A stretch of DNA of 64,000 nucleotides from Actinacidiphila acididurans (GTDB taxonomy: Bacteria > Actinomycetota > Actinomycetes > Streptomycetales > Streptomycetaceae): the NCBI RefSeq assembly GCF_016918855.1, contig NZ_JADKYB010000013.1:186001-250000 (forward strand). Reading direction: 5' to 3'. Shown one piece after another: positions 9,813 to 17,704 of this stretch. Below the pieces are notes generated by a model. It did no database searches, was not told where the DNA came from, and saw only the letters and a list, made by a program, of their open reading frames with translations. A program made the translations under genes and the position numbers. Numbering within the stretch: position 1 is the stretch's first letter; the number at the start of each line of letters is the position of its first letter.

Positions 9813-10790
9813 TCACAGCACCCGGCGCCGCACCAGCACCGCCAGCACCAGAACCCCCGGCAGCAGGGGCAGCCAGGTGGTCATCAAGCGGTAGCCGAGC
9901 ACGGCCGAGGTCGCGGTGACCCCGGAGGCGCCGGCGGTCACCAGGGTCAGGGCGAGCACCGCGTCGAGCGAGCCGAGCCCGGCCGGGGTGGGCAGCCAGC
10001 CGGCGGCGGTGCTGGCGAACAGGTACGCCACCGCGACCGCGCCCACCGGCACGCCCATGTGCACCGCGCGCGATACGGCCACGACCACGGCCGCGTGGGC
10101 GGCGGGGAAGGCCACCGAGCCGCCCCACAGGGCGGCCACCCGGGACGGGTTGCCGTGCAGGATGCGCAGGTCGCAGACCGCCGCGGCGGCGAACTCCCGC
10201 AGCCGGTCGCGCAGCCGGCCCACGTACCGCAGCAGCGCCGCCACCAGCGCGAGGGTCAGCGCCACGCCCACGGCCAGCAGCAGCGGATGGGCGGGCAGTG
10301 CGGGGCCGCCGGAGACCAGCCGGCTCACCCGCAGTGCCCCGGGGAAGGCCGCGAACAGGGCCGCCAGCAGCACCAGGCGGCCGACCACGGCGGACCCGGC
10401 GCGTACCGCGAGCGCGGCCACCGCGCGGGCCGGGGTGAGTCCGCGGCGCACCAGGAAGCGCAGGTTGACCGCGTTGCCGCCGACGCCCGCGGGCAGGACG
10501 TGATTGGCCGCGGAGGCGGCGAACTGGGTGGCCAGCAGGCGCCCTGGCGGCAGGCGTTCGACCACGGCGCCCTGCTGGGCGGTGGCCGAGCAGACCCAGG
10601 TCATGAACGCGGCCGCGCCCGCCACCGTCATCCACTCGGCGTCCGCCGATCCCAGCCGGCCGGCGCTGGAGTCGATCAGCGGCCACTTGGCGGCGGCCAG
10701 CGCCGCGACCGCGAGCACCGGCACCAGCATGACCAGCGACTTCACCGCCGCGCGCTGCCGGAATGCATCCTCGTTGCGGGCGATGGACAC
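9813..10790 (-). CDS. lysylphosphatidylglycerol synthase TM-region-like (UPF0104/flippase-like) membrane protein
   Basis: A 325-residue polytopic membrane protein with about seven hydrophobic segments. GTG 10790 is preceded by GAGGAGAA at a good distance. Family hallmarks are the early FAASAANHVLPAGVGGNAVNLRFLVRRG block and the late LFASTAAGWLPTPAGLGSLDAVLALTL block, both typical of the integral part of MprF/AglD-like proteins. It lacks the cytoplasmic aminoacyl-transfer domain, so it is a lipid-linked substrate transporter candidate rather than a synthase. It lies between the hydrolase operon and a hypothetical gene on the same strand, but terminator-like hairpins separate it from the former. 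Confidence 0.8.
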   Translation of the reverse strand: MSIARNEDAFRQRAAVKSLVMLVPVLAVAALAAAKWPLIDSSAGRLGSADAEWMTVAGAAAFMTWVCSATAQQGAVVERLPPGRLLATQFAASAANHVLPAGVGGNAVNLRFLVRRGLTPARAVAALAVRAGSAVVGRLVLLAALFAAFPGALRVSRLVSGGPALPAHPLLLAVGVALTLALVAALLRYVGRLRDRLREFAAAAVCDLRILHGNPSRVAALWGGSVAFPAAHAAVVVAVSRAVHMGVPVGAVAVAYLFASTAAGWLPTPAGLGSLDAVLALTLVTAGASGVTATSAVLGYRLMTTWLPLLPGVLVLAVLVRRRVL

Positions 10791-10959
10791 GGGTTCTCCT
10801 CGTCGCGGGGAGGGACGGCGGCGCGGGACGGAACGGAAGAGTCGGGGCGATCGTGCCGATCGGTCACCTTCGGGCACCAATCGGGTGAGGCCGTTCGACC
10901 AGGTTAAGCGGCCGGACGTACCCGGACCTACCCGCGCAGGGCCACACGGGTGGGCACGT

Positions 10960-11616
10960 TCAGTGAACCCAGCGCAACGAATCGGTGATTCTGAGCCAGG
11001 CGGCCGAATTGTCGGCTCCCTCGGGCCCGGCCAGCGTCACCGTGACGCGGGTGCCGTCGTGGAAGAAGACGTACCGTTCCACCGCGTGGATCACCACCTT
11101 GCCGGTCACCAGGTCGGGGGCACCCCCTTGCAGATACACCATCTCCAGCGCGGTGCCGGCCGGCCGCCGCACCTGCGCGACCGCCTGCAGGGTGAAGGTC
11201 CGGGCCTGGGTGGCCAGGGCGGGTATCTCCTTGGTGGTGGCGCCGTTGACGGTCAGGGGGCCCTTGGCGGCGGCCCACTCCACGGTCGCCACGTCGAGGC
11301 GGTCGGCGAAGCCGGCGTACCCGGCGCGTTCGGTGCGCTGCCAGGTGGACGGCACGTCGAGGCTGAAGCCGGCCCGGGAGAAGGGCTGGTAGACCGTGCT
11401 GCGGGAGACCCGGCCGACCGGATGGCTCTCGGCGGCGACCGAGGTGGCCGCCCCGCCGTCGTCGCCCACCGGGTAGGCGCGCACGCCGCCCGCCCCGGCG
11501 TTGGAGGCCAGGACCGTGACCACCACCGACACCGCGACTGCGGCCGTCGCGGCGGCGGTCGTCCAGGGGTCGAGGGCGCTGCGGTCCGGCGGACCGGCCG
11601 CCGGGGAGATGCGCAT
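10960..11616 (-). CDS. membrane-anchored exported protein of unknown function
   Basis: A 218-residue protein. ATG 11616 has GGAGG 5 nt upstream. After a short proline-containing cytoplasmic segment there is one transmembrane helix (AAATAAVAVSVVVTVLAS), then an extracytoplasmic domain beginning FSLDVPSTWQRTERAGYAGF. That layout, a strand-rich domain with FxxxxP..W near its start, resembles PsbP/LpqN/DUF1795-type lipoprotein domains, but I cannot name the family with certainty. No catalytic motif is seen. Its promoter should lie in 11617-11860. Confidence 0.66.
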   Translation of the reverse strand: MRISPAAGPPDRSALDPWTTAAATAAVAVSVVVTVLASNAGAGGVRAYPVGDDGGAATSVAAESHPVGRVSRSTVYQPFSRAGFSLDVPSTWQRTERAGYAGFADRLDVATVEWAAAKGPLTVNGATTKEIPALATQARTFTLQAVAQVRRPAGTALEMVYLQGGAPDLVTGKVVIHAVERYVFFHDGTRVTVTLAGPEGADNSAAWLRITDSLRWVH

Positions 11617-11859
11617 GGTGCCTCCGTGCGGGGGTGCGGGCACCTCGGCGCACCCGGTGCCCGCCTGCCGTACCACCGTACGGGACCGCTGTTCAACAGC
11701 AGCACCGCGCACGGTCATCAGCCCGTCAAAGAGCGTAGGAAGTGCATCCGAACGGCATATACCGCCAGACGCCGCCATACGATTCTGAATGCGGGCAAAC
11801 GCTTACCAGCACCGACGAGCACTGACGAGTGCCATGTATCTCACATTGCGGGCATGCGC
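11617..11859. other. gene-free stretch upstream of the exported protein
   Basis: No reading frame with coding character is visible. The stretch is less GC-rich than its surroundings near 11720-11850 and includes a TATATG element (minus strand, around 11760) that could be the -10 of the 10960-11616 gene. No convincing -35 was assigned. Confidence 0.35.
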
Positions 11860-11904
11860 GATCAGCCGCCGGTCCGTGACAGGCGGACGTACCGGCGGCT
11901 GATC
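11860..11904 (-). terminator. 14-bp hairpin downstream of GH30
   Basis: GATCAGCCGCCGGT (11860-11873) and ACCGGCGGCTGATC (11891-11904) are perfect complements with a 17-nt loop, 62 nt past the GH30 stop. A second GC palindrome cluster (CCGGCCGG repeated near 11916-11945) lies between. Strong terminator candidate for the GH30 transcript. Confidence 0.65.
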
Positions 11905-11965
11905 CTTGGTGCGACCGGCCGGCGCTGAGAGGGCCACCGGCCGGCCGTTCAGGGGTGGGCGACGA

Positions 11966-13873
11966 TCAGGCGGCGGGCGCCGTCCACTGCTGGTTGGCGG
12001 CGCCGGTGCAGTCCCAGATCTGCAGCCGGGTGCCGTTGGCCGAGCTCGGGCCGGTGGCGTCCAGGCAGCGGCCGGAGCCGACGTTGACCAGGGAGTTGTT
12101 CGCGCCCCTGGTCCACTGCTGGGCCGCGGTGCCGTTGCAGTCGTAGAGCTGCACCTGGGTGCCGTTGGCGGTACCGGCCGCGGTCACGTCCATGCACTTG
12201 CCGAGCGCCTGGAGGGCGGTGCCGGAGGCGGTCCACTGCTGGGCGGTGGTGCCGTTGCAGTCGTAGAGCTGGATCGCGGTGCCGTTGGCGGAGTTAGCGC
12301 CGGCCACGTCCACGCACTTGCCGCCGTAGCCGGTGATGGTGCCGGTGTGGCCGGTGCTGCCGCCGCCGGTGCCCTGGGTGCCGGCCCAGGTGAAGGTGGC
12401 CGAGGCGCCGCCGGGCAGGGTGTAGGCGAAGTTCTCGTTGCCCCAGTTGACGCGCAGCTGCTGCGGGGAGGAGGACTCGTTGTAGGCGATGAGCGCCTTG
12501 GAGCCGTCCGGGTTCTTCCAGGCCACGTTACGGATGGTCGAGTTGTCGGTGGAGGCGATCCGCACCGCGCCCGGCTTCACGAACTTGGTCAGGTGGCCCA
12601 TCGTGTAGTACTCGACGGTGTAGTCGACCTGTCCGCTGCGGCTGTCGCCGTTGTGCACGGTGATCAGGCCGGTGCAGGTGCCGCAGCCGCCGTTGTGCGG
12701 ACCCATGTTCTGATCGACGGCCAGGCTCCACTTGACCCAGCTCTGACCCCAGTTACGGGTGTAGTCGATCAGGTTCTCCATGTCCTCCTTCTGCTGGTTG
12801 CCGATCCAGGTGCCGCCGGAGTGCTCGGTGTCGAAGGCGGGCAGGGTCGGGTACTGGTTGTGGATCGTGGTCTGCTCCGAGACGTTGCCCTCGTAGCCGT
12901 GCCAGGCCACGCCGCCGAAGTTCGGGTCGTTGCGGATGGAGGAGTCGGTGACCGTGGGGGCGGCATAGCTGTCGTAGCTGTCCCAGTTCCAGTCCAGCGC
13001 CAGCACCTTGGTGGACAGGCCGGCCGCGTGCAGCGCGGGCAGCAGGTCGTTCTTGGTGAAGTACGCCAGGCCCGAGCCGTTCCAGTTCGCGCCGGGGTAG
13101 TCGCCGCCGACGGTGGGCTCGTTCTGCGCGGTGACGTAGTCGATCGGCACGCCGGCCGCCTGGTACGCCTGGATGTACTTCACGAAGTACTGGGCGTAGG
13201 CGGCGTAGTACTGCGACTGGAGCCAGCCCTGGATGTAGCTGCCGTTGTCCTTCATCCACGGCGGCGGGGTCCAGGGGGTGCCCATCACCTTAAGGCTCGG
13301 GTTGAGCTGCTTGGCCTGCTTGGTCAGCGGCAGCACGTCGGCCTGGTCGTGGGCGATGGAGAAGTGCGCCAGGCTCGGGTCGGTCTGGCCGGACGGCATG
13401 TCGTCGTAGGTGTAGCTGTAACGGGCGAGGTCGGAGGCGCCCATCGGGTTGCGCAGGAAGTCCAGCCCGATGCCGTTGACCGGGTCGAAGAGCTTCTGCA
13501 TCACGGAGGTGCGGGTCGCCGCGGACAGCGCGCCGCTGGAGTTCATCAGCCAGGCGGCGGTGTCGGTGAAGGAGGCGCCGCCGCCGGTGAACTGCTGGTA
13601 GGTGGTGCCCTCGTCCACCGAGACGTTGGTGCCGGAGCCCCCGGTGCCCGACCCGAAGGTCAGCGGGGCCTGCTGGGCCAGCCCCTGGACGACGTTGCGG
13701 CCGCCGGAGTCGTTGGTGGTGGTGAGGTACACCTGGACGCTCTCCCCCGCGGCATGCGCGGCCACCGGGGCGGCCAGCATGGGGGTGACGGCCGCCGCTC
13801 CGGCGGCCAGCATCCCGACGAGAGTGCGCCTCAGGCGCGTTCTGCCCGTGTGGGGGCGGGTTGCTGCGCTCAT
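11966..13873 (-). CDS. secreted GH30 glucanase with C-terminal CBM13
   Basis: A 635-residue exported enzyme. ATG 13873 has GAAAGG upstream; the signal peptide ends near residue 42 (AAHAA). The GH30 barrel spans about 80-500, with acid/base Glu252 in TAQNEP and nucleophile Glu350 in FDTEHSGG, plus FTGGGASFTDTAAW and GTPWTPPPWMK typical of glucosylceramidase-like GH30. A beta-sandwich (KALIAYNESSSPQQLRV) follows, then a Gly/Ser/Thr linker and a three-repeat CBM13. The motifs fit the endo-beta-1,6-glucanase/glucocerebrosidase subgroups better than xylanase GH30_8; subfamily is inference. It has its own promoter of the same type as the GH16-GH18 operon. Confidence 0.9.
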   Translation of the reverse strand: MSAATRPHTGRTRLRRTLVGMLAAGAAAVTPMLAAPVAAHAAGESVQVYLTTTNDSGGRNVVQGLAQQAPLTFGSGTGGSGTNVSVDEGTTYQQFTGGGASFTDTAAWLMNSSGALSAATRTSVMQKLFDPVNGIGLDFLRNPMGASDLARYSYTYDDMPSGQTDPSLAHFSIAHDQADVLPLTKQAKQLNPSLKVMGTPWTPPPWMKDNGSYIQGWLQSQYYAAYAQYFVKYIQAYQAAGVPIDYVTAQNEPTVGGDYPGANWNGSGLAYFTKNDLLPALHAAGLSTKVLALDWNWDSYDSYAAPTVTDSSIRNDPNFGGVAWHGYEGNVSEQTTIHNQYPTLPAFDTEHSGGTWIGNQQKEDMENLIDYTRNWGQSWVKWSLAVDQNMGPHNGGCGTCTGLITVHNGDSRSGQVDYTVEYYTMGHLTKFVKPGAVRIASTDNSTIRNVAWKNPDGSKALIAYNESSSPQQLRVNWGNENFAYTLPGGASATFTWAGTQGTGGGSTGHTGTITGYGGKCVDVAGANSANGTAIQLYDCNGTTAQQWTASGTALQALGKCMDVTAAGTANGTQVQLYDCNGTAAQQWTRGANNSLVNVGSGRCLDATGPSSANGTRLQIWDCTGAANQQWTAPAA

Positions 13874-14020
13874 GTGGGTCGTTGCCTTTCTCGGGGCCTG
13901 GACTCGGGCCGATCGCGGCCGAGCGGGCAGATGAGTGGCATGTGCCTGACATGCATCCCGGCCGGGAGGCACCCGGTGCGGGAGGTGGGGCGGCGACCGT
14001 GCGGCGAGGGGGTCCGCACG

Positions 14021-14139
14021 CTTGTTTCACCCCTTGTTTCACGCCTTATATCGCGTCGTGATTTAACTATCGGGCCTCAGGTGCGTCAAGGCATCCGACA
14101 GGTTTGGACCTCAGGGGCGGGCGTGAAACGCCGTGAAAC
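14021..14139 (-). promoter_or_regulatory. GH30 promoter, operator and GTTTCAC/GTGAAAC repeats
   Basis: On the minus strand TTGACG (14089-14084) and TTAAAT (14066-14061) are 17 nt apart. TCACG-N13-CGTGA (14039-14061) covers the start region exactly as in the GH16 promoter. Extra elements flank it: CTTGTTTCAC occurs twice (14021-14030 and 14033-14042), and GTGAAAC occurs twice on the other side (about 14122-14128 and 14133-14139). The paired opposed heptamers suggest cooperative binding by a regulator, with the LacI protein encoded next door as first candidate. Confidence 0.68.
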
Positions 14140-14340
14140 AAAAAGGATGTGACAGAGGGTCGGCTGCGGGCCGGTGCGCGGGGGCGTACGGGCGGGCGCG
14201 CGGCGGGGTTCGGGCCGGGGTTCGGGCCGGGGCGCGGCGAAGGTCGGGCCGGGGTGCGGAAGGTCCGCGGAGGGCCCGCGGACGGGTACGGGCTCCGATC
14301 GGCGTCGGGGTGGGTGTGCGGTCGGCGTCGGAGGTGGCGC
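14140..14340. other. G-rich gene-free stretch downstream of LacI
   Basis: Between the GH30 control region and the LacI stop there is no coding frame. It contains tandem GGTTCGGGCCGG copies around 14216-14240 and a related GGTCGGGCCGG. I see no classical terminator, but the repeated G-runs may pause transcription coming from LacI. Confidence 0.3.
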
Positions 14341-15366
14341 TCAGCGCCGGGCGGGCGCCGTGCTGCCGCGCGGGACGAGGACCGGGGCCGGCAGGAGGAT
14401 GTCGCCGACCTCGGCGCCGTCGAGCAGGTGCAGCAGCGCGGTGACGGCGCGCCGCCCGTACTCGGGCACGCTGCGGCTGACCGCGGTGAGCGCGGGGTGC
14501 ACCAGGCGGCACAGTTCGCTGTCGTCCCAGGCCACGACCGACAGTTCGGCCGGGACGGCGATGCCCATCTCCTGGGTGACGCCGAGCGCGGCGACGGCCA
14601 TCACGTCGTTGTCGTAGACGATGGCGGTGGGCCGGTCGGCGCCGGACAGCAGCCGGCGGGTGGCGCGGGCGCCGTCCTCGCCGGAGTAGTCGGTGTACAC
14701 GCAGCGCACCCCGGACAGGCCGACCTCCTCGGCGGCGCTGTCGAAGGCCCGGCCACGCTCGCGGGTGTGCACGAAGTGGGCGGGTCCGGCCACCCGGGCG
14801 ATCCGGCGGTGGCCCATGGCGGCCAGGTACGCCAGCGTCTCGCGCACCGCGGCCGCGTCGTCGATCCACACCGACGGCACCCCGGGCGTGCCGGTCGCGT
14901 GCCCCACCACCACGGCGGGCAGCCCGACTCGGGTCAGCAGGGCGAGCCGCGGGTCGGACTCGCGCAGGTCCACCAGCAGCACCCCGTCCACCCGGCGCTC
15001 GCCCCACCAGCGGCGGTACGCGGCCTCCTCGGCGCCGGCGTCCTCGGTCACCTGGAGCAGCAGCGCGGTCCCGGTCTCGGCGAGCCCGGCCTGCACCCCG
15101 GCGATCAACTGCATGAAGAACGGCTCGATTCCCAGCACCCAGGCCGGCCGGTCCACCACCAGGCCGACCGCCCCGGCCCGCCCGTCGGACAGGGCGCGGG
15201 CGGCGCTGCTGGGGTGCCAGCCCATGCGCGCGGCGATCTCCAGGATCCGTTCCCGGGTCCGGTCCGACACGCCCGCCTTGCCGTTGAGCGCGTACGACAC
15301 CGCGCCCTTCGACACGCCCGCCGCCTCGGCGATGTCCGCGATCGTGGGGCGCTTGACGGGACTCAT
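14341..15366 (-). CDS. LacI-family transcriptional repressor (hydrolase locus)
   Basis: A 341-residue LacI regulator. ATG 15366 has GAGG 7 nt upstream. N-terminal helix-turn-helix PTIADIAEAAGVSKGAVSYALNG (recognition helix SKGAVSYALN), hinge helix HPSSAARALSDG, then a periplasmic-binding-like sugar domain (GLVVDRPAWVLGIEPFFMQLIAG; effector-site WDDSELCRLVHPALTAV). It lies upstream of GH30 on the same strand and is the obvious local regulator of the three wall-degrading enzymes; this assignment is from position. A 14-bp palindrome typical of LacI operators lies about 125 bp upstream of its start, consistent with autoregulation. Confidence 0.9.
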   Translation of the reverse strand: MSPVKRPTIADIAEAAGVSKGAVSYALNGKAGVSDRTRERILEIAARMGWHPSSAARALSDGRAGAVGLVVDRPAWVLGIEPFFMQLIAGVQAGLAETGTALLLQVTEDAGAEEAAYRRWWGERRVDGVLLVDLRESDPRLALLTRVGLPAVVVGHATGTPGVPSVWIDDAAAVRETLAYLAAMGHRRIARVAGPAHFVHTRERGRAFDSAAEEVGLSGVRCVYTDYSGEDGARATRRLLSGADRPTAIVYDNDVMAVAALGVTQEMGIAVPAELSVVAWDDSELCRLVHPALTAVSRSVPEYGRRAVTALLHLLDGAEVGDILLPAPVLVPRGSTAPARR

Positions 15367-15488
15367 ACGGGCCTCGCAAGGGGCGGGGCCCGTCCGGCGG
15401 GCCGTGACGTGAGGTAATGCCTCGTTCACCTTAACAACGCTGAATCGGCGCCCGTAAGCGGGCCCGGGCGGCCGGGACGGAACCGGTC

Positions 15489-15502
15489 GTGAACCGGTTC
15501 AC
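15489..15502. promoter_or_regulatory. LacI-type palindrome GTGAACCGGTTCAC
   Basis: A perfect 14-bp palindrome with the central CG step typical of LacI operators. It sits between the LacI gene (start 15366) and the convergent end of the methyltransferase (15580). A partial copy AACCGGT precedes it at 15481. Confidence 0.55.
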
Positions 15503-15579
15503 CGCCTCTCACCTGCCTCGTCCTTTACGGGGCCACCGCCCCGCCGCGGTGCCGGCTCGGCTCCCGGCGCCGCGCACCC

Positions 15580-16329
15580 TCAGCTCCCGGGGCCCCGCAC
15601 CGCGCCGATCTCCAGCCGTACGTAGTCCGCGACCGGTTCGGCGAGCCGCGCGGCGACGGCCGTCACGAACGGGGCATGCTCGTCCTCGGCCATGTCGTCC
15701 AGGTACGGGCCGAGGATCACGGTGGCGAGGAACGCCTCCAGTTGTGCGCCGGGCTCGAAGACCGCGGGGTCGGGCCGCAGTGTCACGTCGATGTCGGTGA
15801 AGCCGGCCGCCTTCAGCCGCTGCCGGGTGTCGTCGACGCCGGCGAACTCCCAGGTGTCCGAGCGTGTGCCGAGCACGTCGGCGACGGCCGCGTTCACCGC
15901 GTCGATGTTGCCGCGGCCCCCGCACTCGGCGACCAGCCGGGCGCCGGGCCGCATCCGGGCGGCCAGGGACGCGAACAGGGCGGCGTGGTCCTCGATCCAG
16001 TGGAAGGCGGCGACGCTGAACACCGCGTCGACCTCGCCCTCGAACGGCAGCGGCCCGGTGAGGTCGGCGTGCACCACCTCGACCCGGTCCAGTCGGCCGG
16101 CCAGCCGCTCGCGCAGCCGGTCCAGCATGCGGACGGAACCGTCCACGGCCACCACCCGCCCGTGCGGCAGCAGGTCCAGCAGTCCTTCGGTGTCCCGCCC
16201 GGTGCCGCATCCGGCGTCCAGTACGCGTTCGTCGCCGCGGGGCGCGAGCCGGTCCAGGGTGCGCCGGCCCCAGCGCAGGTGCGGCAGCGGCAGCGCGTCG
16301 TAGGTGGTCGCGTCCCAGTCCCGGGTCAT
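15580..16329 (-). CDS. SAM-dependent class I methyltransferase (trans-aconitate 2-methyltransferase-like)
   Basis: A 249-residue methyltransferase; ATG 16329 has GGAG 7 nt upstream. Motif I is VLDAGCGTGRDTE, the acidic post-I loop VVAVDGS, motif II region DAVFSVAAFHWIED, and motif III LVAECGG. The FHWI...L...L.PGG-like layout and C-terminal FEPGAQLEAFLATVILGPYL segment are those of the trans-aconitate methyltransferase group, but Streptomyces has many such enzymes with unknown small-molecule substrates. Same strand as the HIBCH-like gene upstream, 142 bp apart, so probably a separate unit. Confidence 0.85.
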   Translation of the reverse strand: MTRDWDATTYDALPLPHLRWGRRTLDRLAPRGDERVLDAGCGTGRDTEGLLDLLPHGRVVAVDGSVRMLDRLRERLAGRLDRVEVVHADLTGPLPFEGEVDAVFSVAAFHWIEDHAALFASLAARMRPGARLVAECGGRGNIDAVNAAVADVLGTRSDTWEFAGVDDTRQRLKAAGFTDIDVTLRPDPAVFEPGAQLEAFLATVILGPYLDDMAEDEHAPFVTAVAARLAEPVADYVRLEIGAVRGPGS

Positions 16330-16439
16330 GGCGTCACTCCTTGCCTGCTGCGGCCCGCCGGGCCACGGCGGACCCGGTGGTCACGGCCCGTCGGCACCGT
16401 ACGCCGGTCGGTCCGGATGGTGACACCCTCGTCTCACGT

Positions 16440-16475
16440 ATTGGTCAGATTGGTCGGATCGATCGGATGCGTCAG
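16440..16475. repeat. four imperfect 9-nt tandem repeats
   Basis: ATTGGTCAG, ATTGGTCGG, ATCGATCGG and ATGCGTCAG follow each other head to tail; the last copy carries the stop codon of the hydrolase gene on the minus strand. The period of 9 nt keeps the frame. Confidence 0.45.
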
Positions 16476-17527
16476 ATGGCGGTGGCCGGCCGGGACGGCC
16501 AGCGCGGCGCGCGGTCCTTGTCCACCAAGGCCGCGCGCACCCCCTCGTGGAAGTCCGGGTCGCGGGCGACCCGGCGGGCCAGGGCGAGTTCGCGGTCCAG
16601 GCACTCCCACAGCTGCGCGCCGGCGCCGGCCCGCAGCAGGTCGAAGGTCGCCGCCAGGCTCATCGGCGAGGCGGCGTCGAGGGCGGCGAGGGTGTCCGCG
16701 GCCCACTCGCGGTGCTGCTCCTCGGCCGCCAGCCGGGCCCGTACCGCGGCCAGGTCGGGCACGTCCGGGCCGAAGCAGCGGTCGACGGCCGCGCGCCGGC
16801 CGGCCAGTTCGGAGGGCGGCGGCACGACCGCGAACCGGTCGAGCAGCAGTTCCGGGTCCCAGTCCCCCGCCCCGGGACCGGTCAGCGCCCGCTCCAGCGC
16901 GGGCAGATCGGCGGCGGGCACGTAATGCGTGGCCAGACCGCACTCGACGGCCGCCGCGCCGGATATGCGCACCCCGGTCAGCCCGAGGTACATCCCGAGG
17001 CCCCCGGGCAGCCGCGGCAGGAAGAAGCTGGCGCCGATGTCGGGGAAGAAGCCGATCGAGGTCTCCGGCATGGCCAGCACGGCGCGTTCGGTGACCACCC
17101 GGGCCGAGCCGTGCACCGATATGCCCAGGCCGCCGCCCATGGCGTAGCCGTCGATCAGCGCGACGAACGGCTTGGGGTAGCCGGCGATCAGCGCGTCGAG
17201 CGCGTACTCGGCGGAGAAGTACGCCGTCACGGCCGCGTCGTCGCCGCGCATCCCGGCCTCGCGCATCGCCCGGATGTCGCCGCCGGCGCAGAACGCCTTG
17301 GGCGAGGTGCTGCGGACCACCACCGTCCACACCCCGGGGTCGCTGCGCCAGTCCTCCAGCGTCGCGGTGAGCTCGCGCACCATTTCCAGGTCCAGGGCGT
17401 TGAGCGCGGCCGGGCGGTCGAGCGCGATCACCCCGGCGCCGTGCGCGGCGCGGGCGCGGACGAATCGCCCGCCGGCCGCGCCGGCCATGGGTGCTGTGGG
17501 TGCTGCCGGATCGATCGGGTGGTCCAT
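16472..17527 (-). CDS. 3-hydroxyisobutyryl-CoA hydrolase / enoyl-CoA hydratase family protein
   Basis: A 351-residue crotonase-superfamily protein. KAFCAGGDIRAM is the first oxyanion-hole segment, and DGYAMGGGLGISVHGSARVVTERAVLAMPETSIGFFPD holds the second oxyanion glycine and the catalytic Glu/Asp pair used by HIBCH (PETSIGFFPD). The extended C-terminal region (LERALTGPGAGDWDPELLL..., SPMSLAATFDLLRAG) is the HIBCH-type extension absent from simple enoyl-CoA hydratases. Role: valine degradation, releasing 3-hydroxyisobutyrate. Start ATG 17527 or ATG 17536; neither has a strong ribosome site. Divergent from glyA. Confidence 0.88.
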   Translation of the reverse strand: MDHPIDPAAPTAPMAGAAGGRFVRARAAHGAGVIALDRPAALNALDLEMVRELTATLEDWRSDPGVWTVVVRSTSPKAFCAGGDIRAMREAGMRGDDAAVTAYFSAEYALDALIAGYPKPFVALIDGYAMGGGLGISVHGSARVVTERAVLAMPETSIGFFPDIGASFFLPRLPGGLGMYLGLTGVRISGAAAVECGLATHYVPAADLPALERALTGPGAGDWDPELLLDRFAVVPPPSELAGRRAAVDRCFGPDVPDLAAVRARLAAEEQHREWAADTLAALDAASPMSLAATFDLLRAGAGAQLWECLDRELALARRVARDPDFHEGVRAALVDKDRAPRWPSRPATAI

Positions 17528-17583
17528 GCGGACCATCCAAGCATCCGGGTTCGGCGGTGCCGCACCCCGCCCCGGTCGTGGGA

Positions 17584-17684
17584 TAGGCTCGGCACGGGCC
17601 GTGACTGGCGCGCTGGGATGGGTGCAACCATCGGGGAGCGGCTCGAACGCCAAGCCGAAGTGCCGTGCGCCTGGGCCGTCCCGT
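17584..17684 (+). ncRNA. ZTP (pfl) riboswitch with promoter -10, upstream of glyA
   Basis: GGGCCGTGACTGGCG (17596-17610) and the downstream GTGCGCCTGGGC (about 17666-17677) match the two conserved halves of the ZTP/pfl aptamer, joined by a variable GGATGGGTGC-AACCATC hairpin and GGGGAGC. A TAGGCT -10-like hexamer (17584-17589) places the start site at the first aptamer base. ZTP riboswitches sense 10-formyl-THF shortage through AICAR triphosphate and control purine and one-carbon genes; glyA, which supplies 5,10-methylene-THF, is a known target class. The ribosome site is 15 nt beyond the aptamer, so translational control fits. Confidence 0.8.
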
Positions 17685-17704
17685 ACTCGAACCCGGAGGA
17701 GCCC

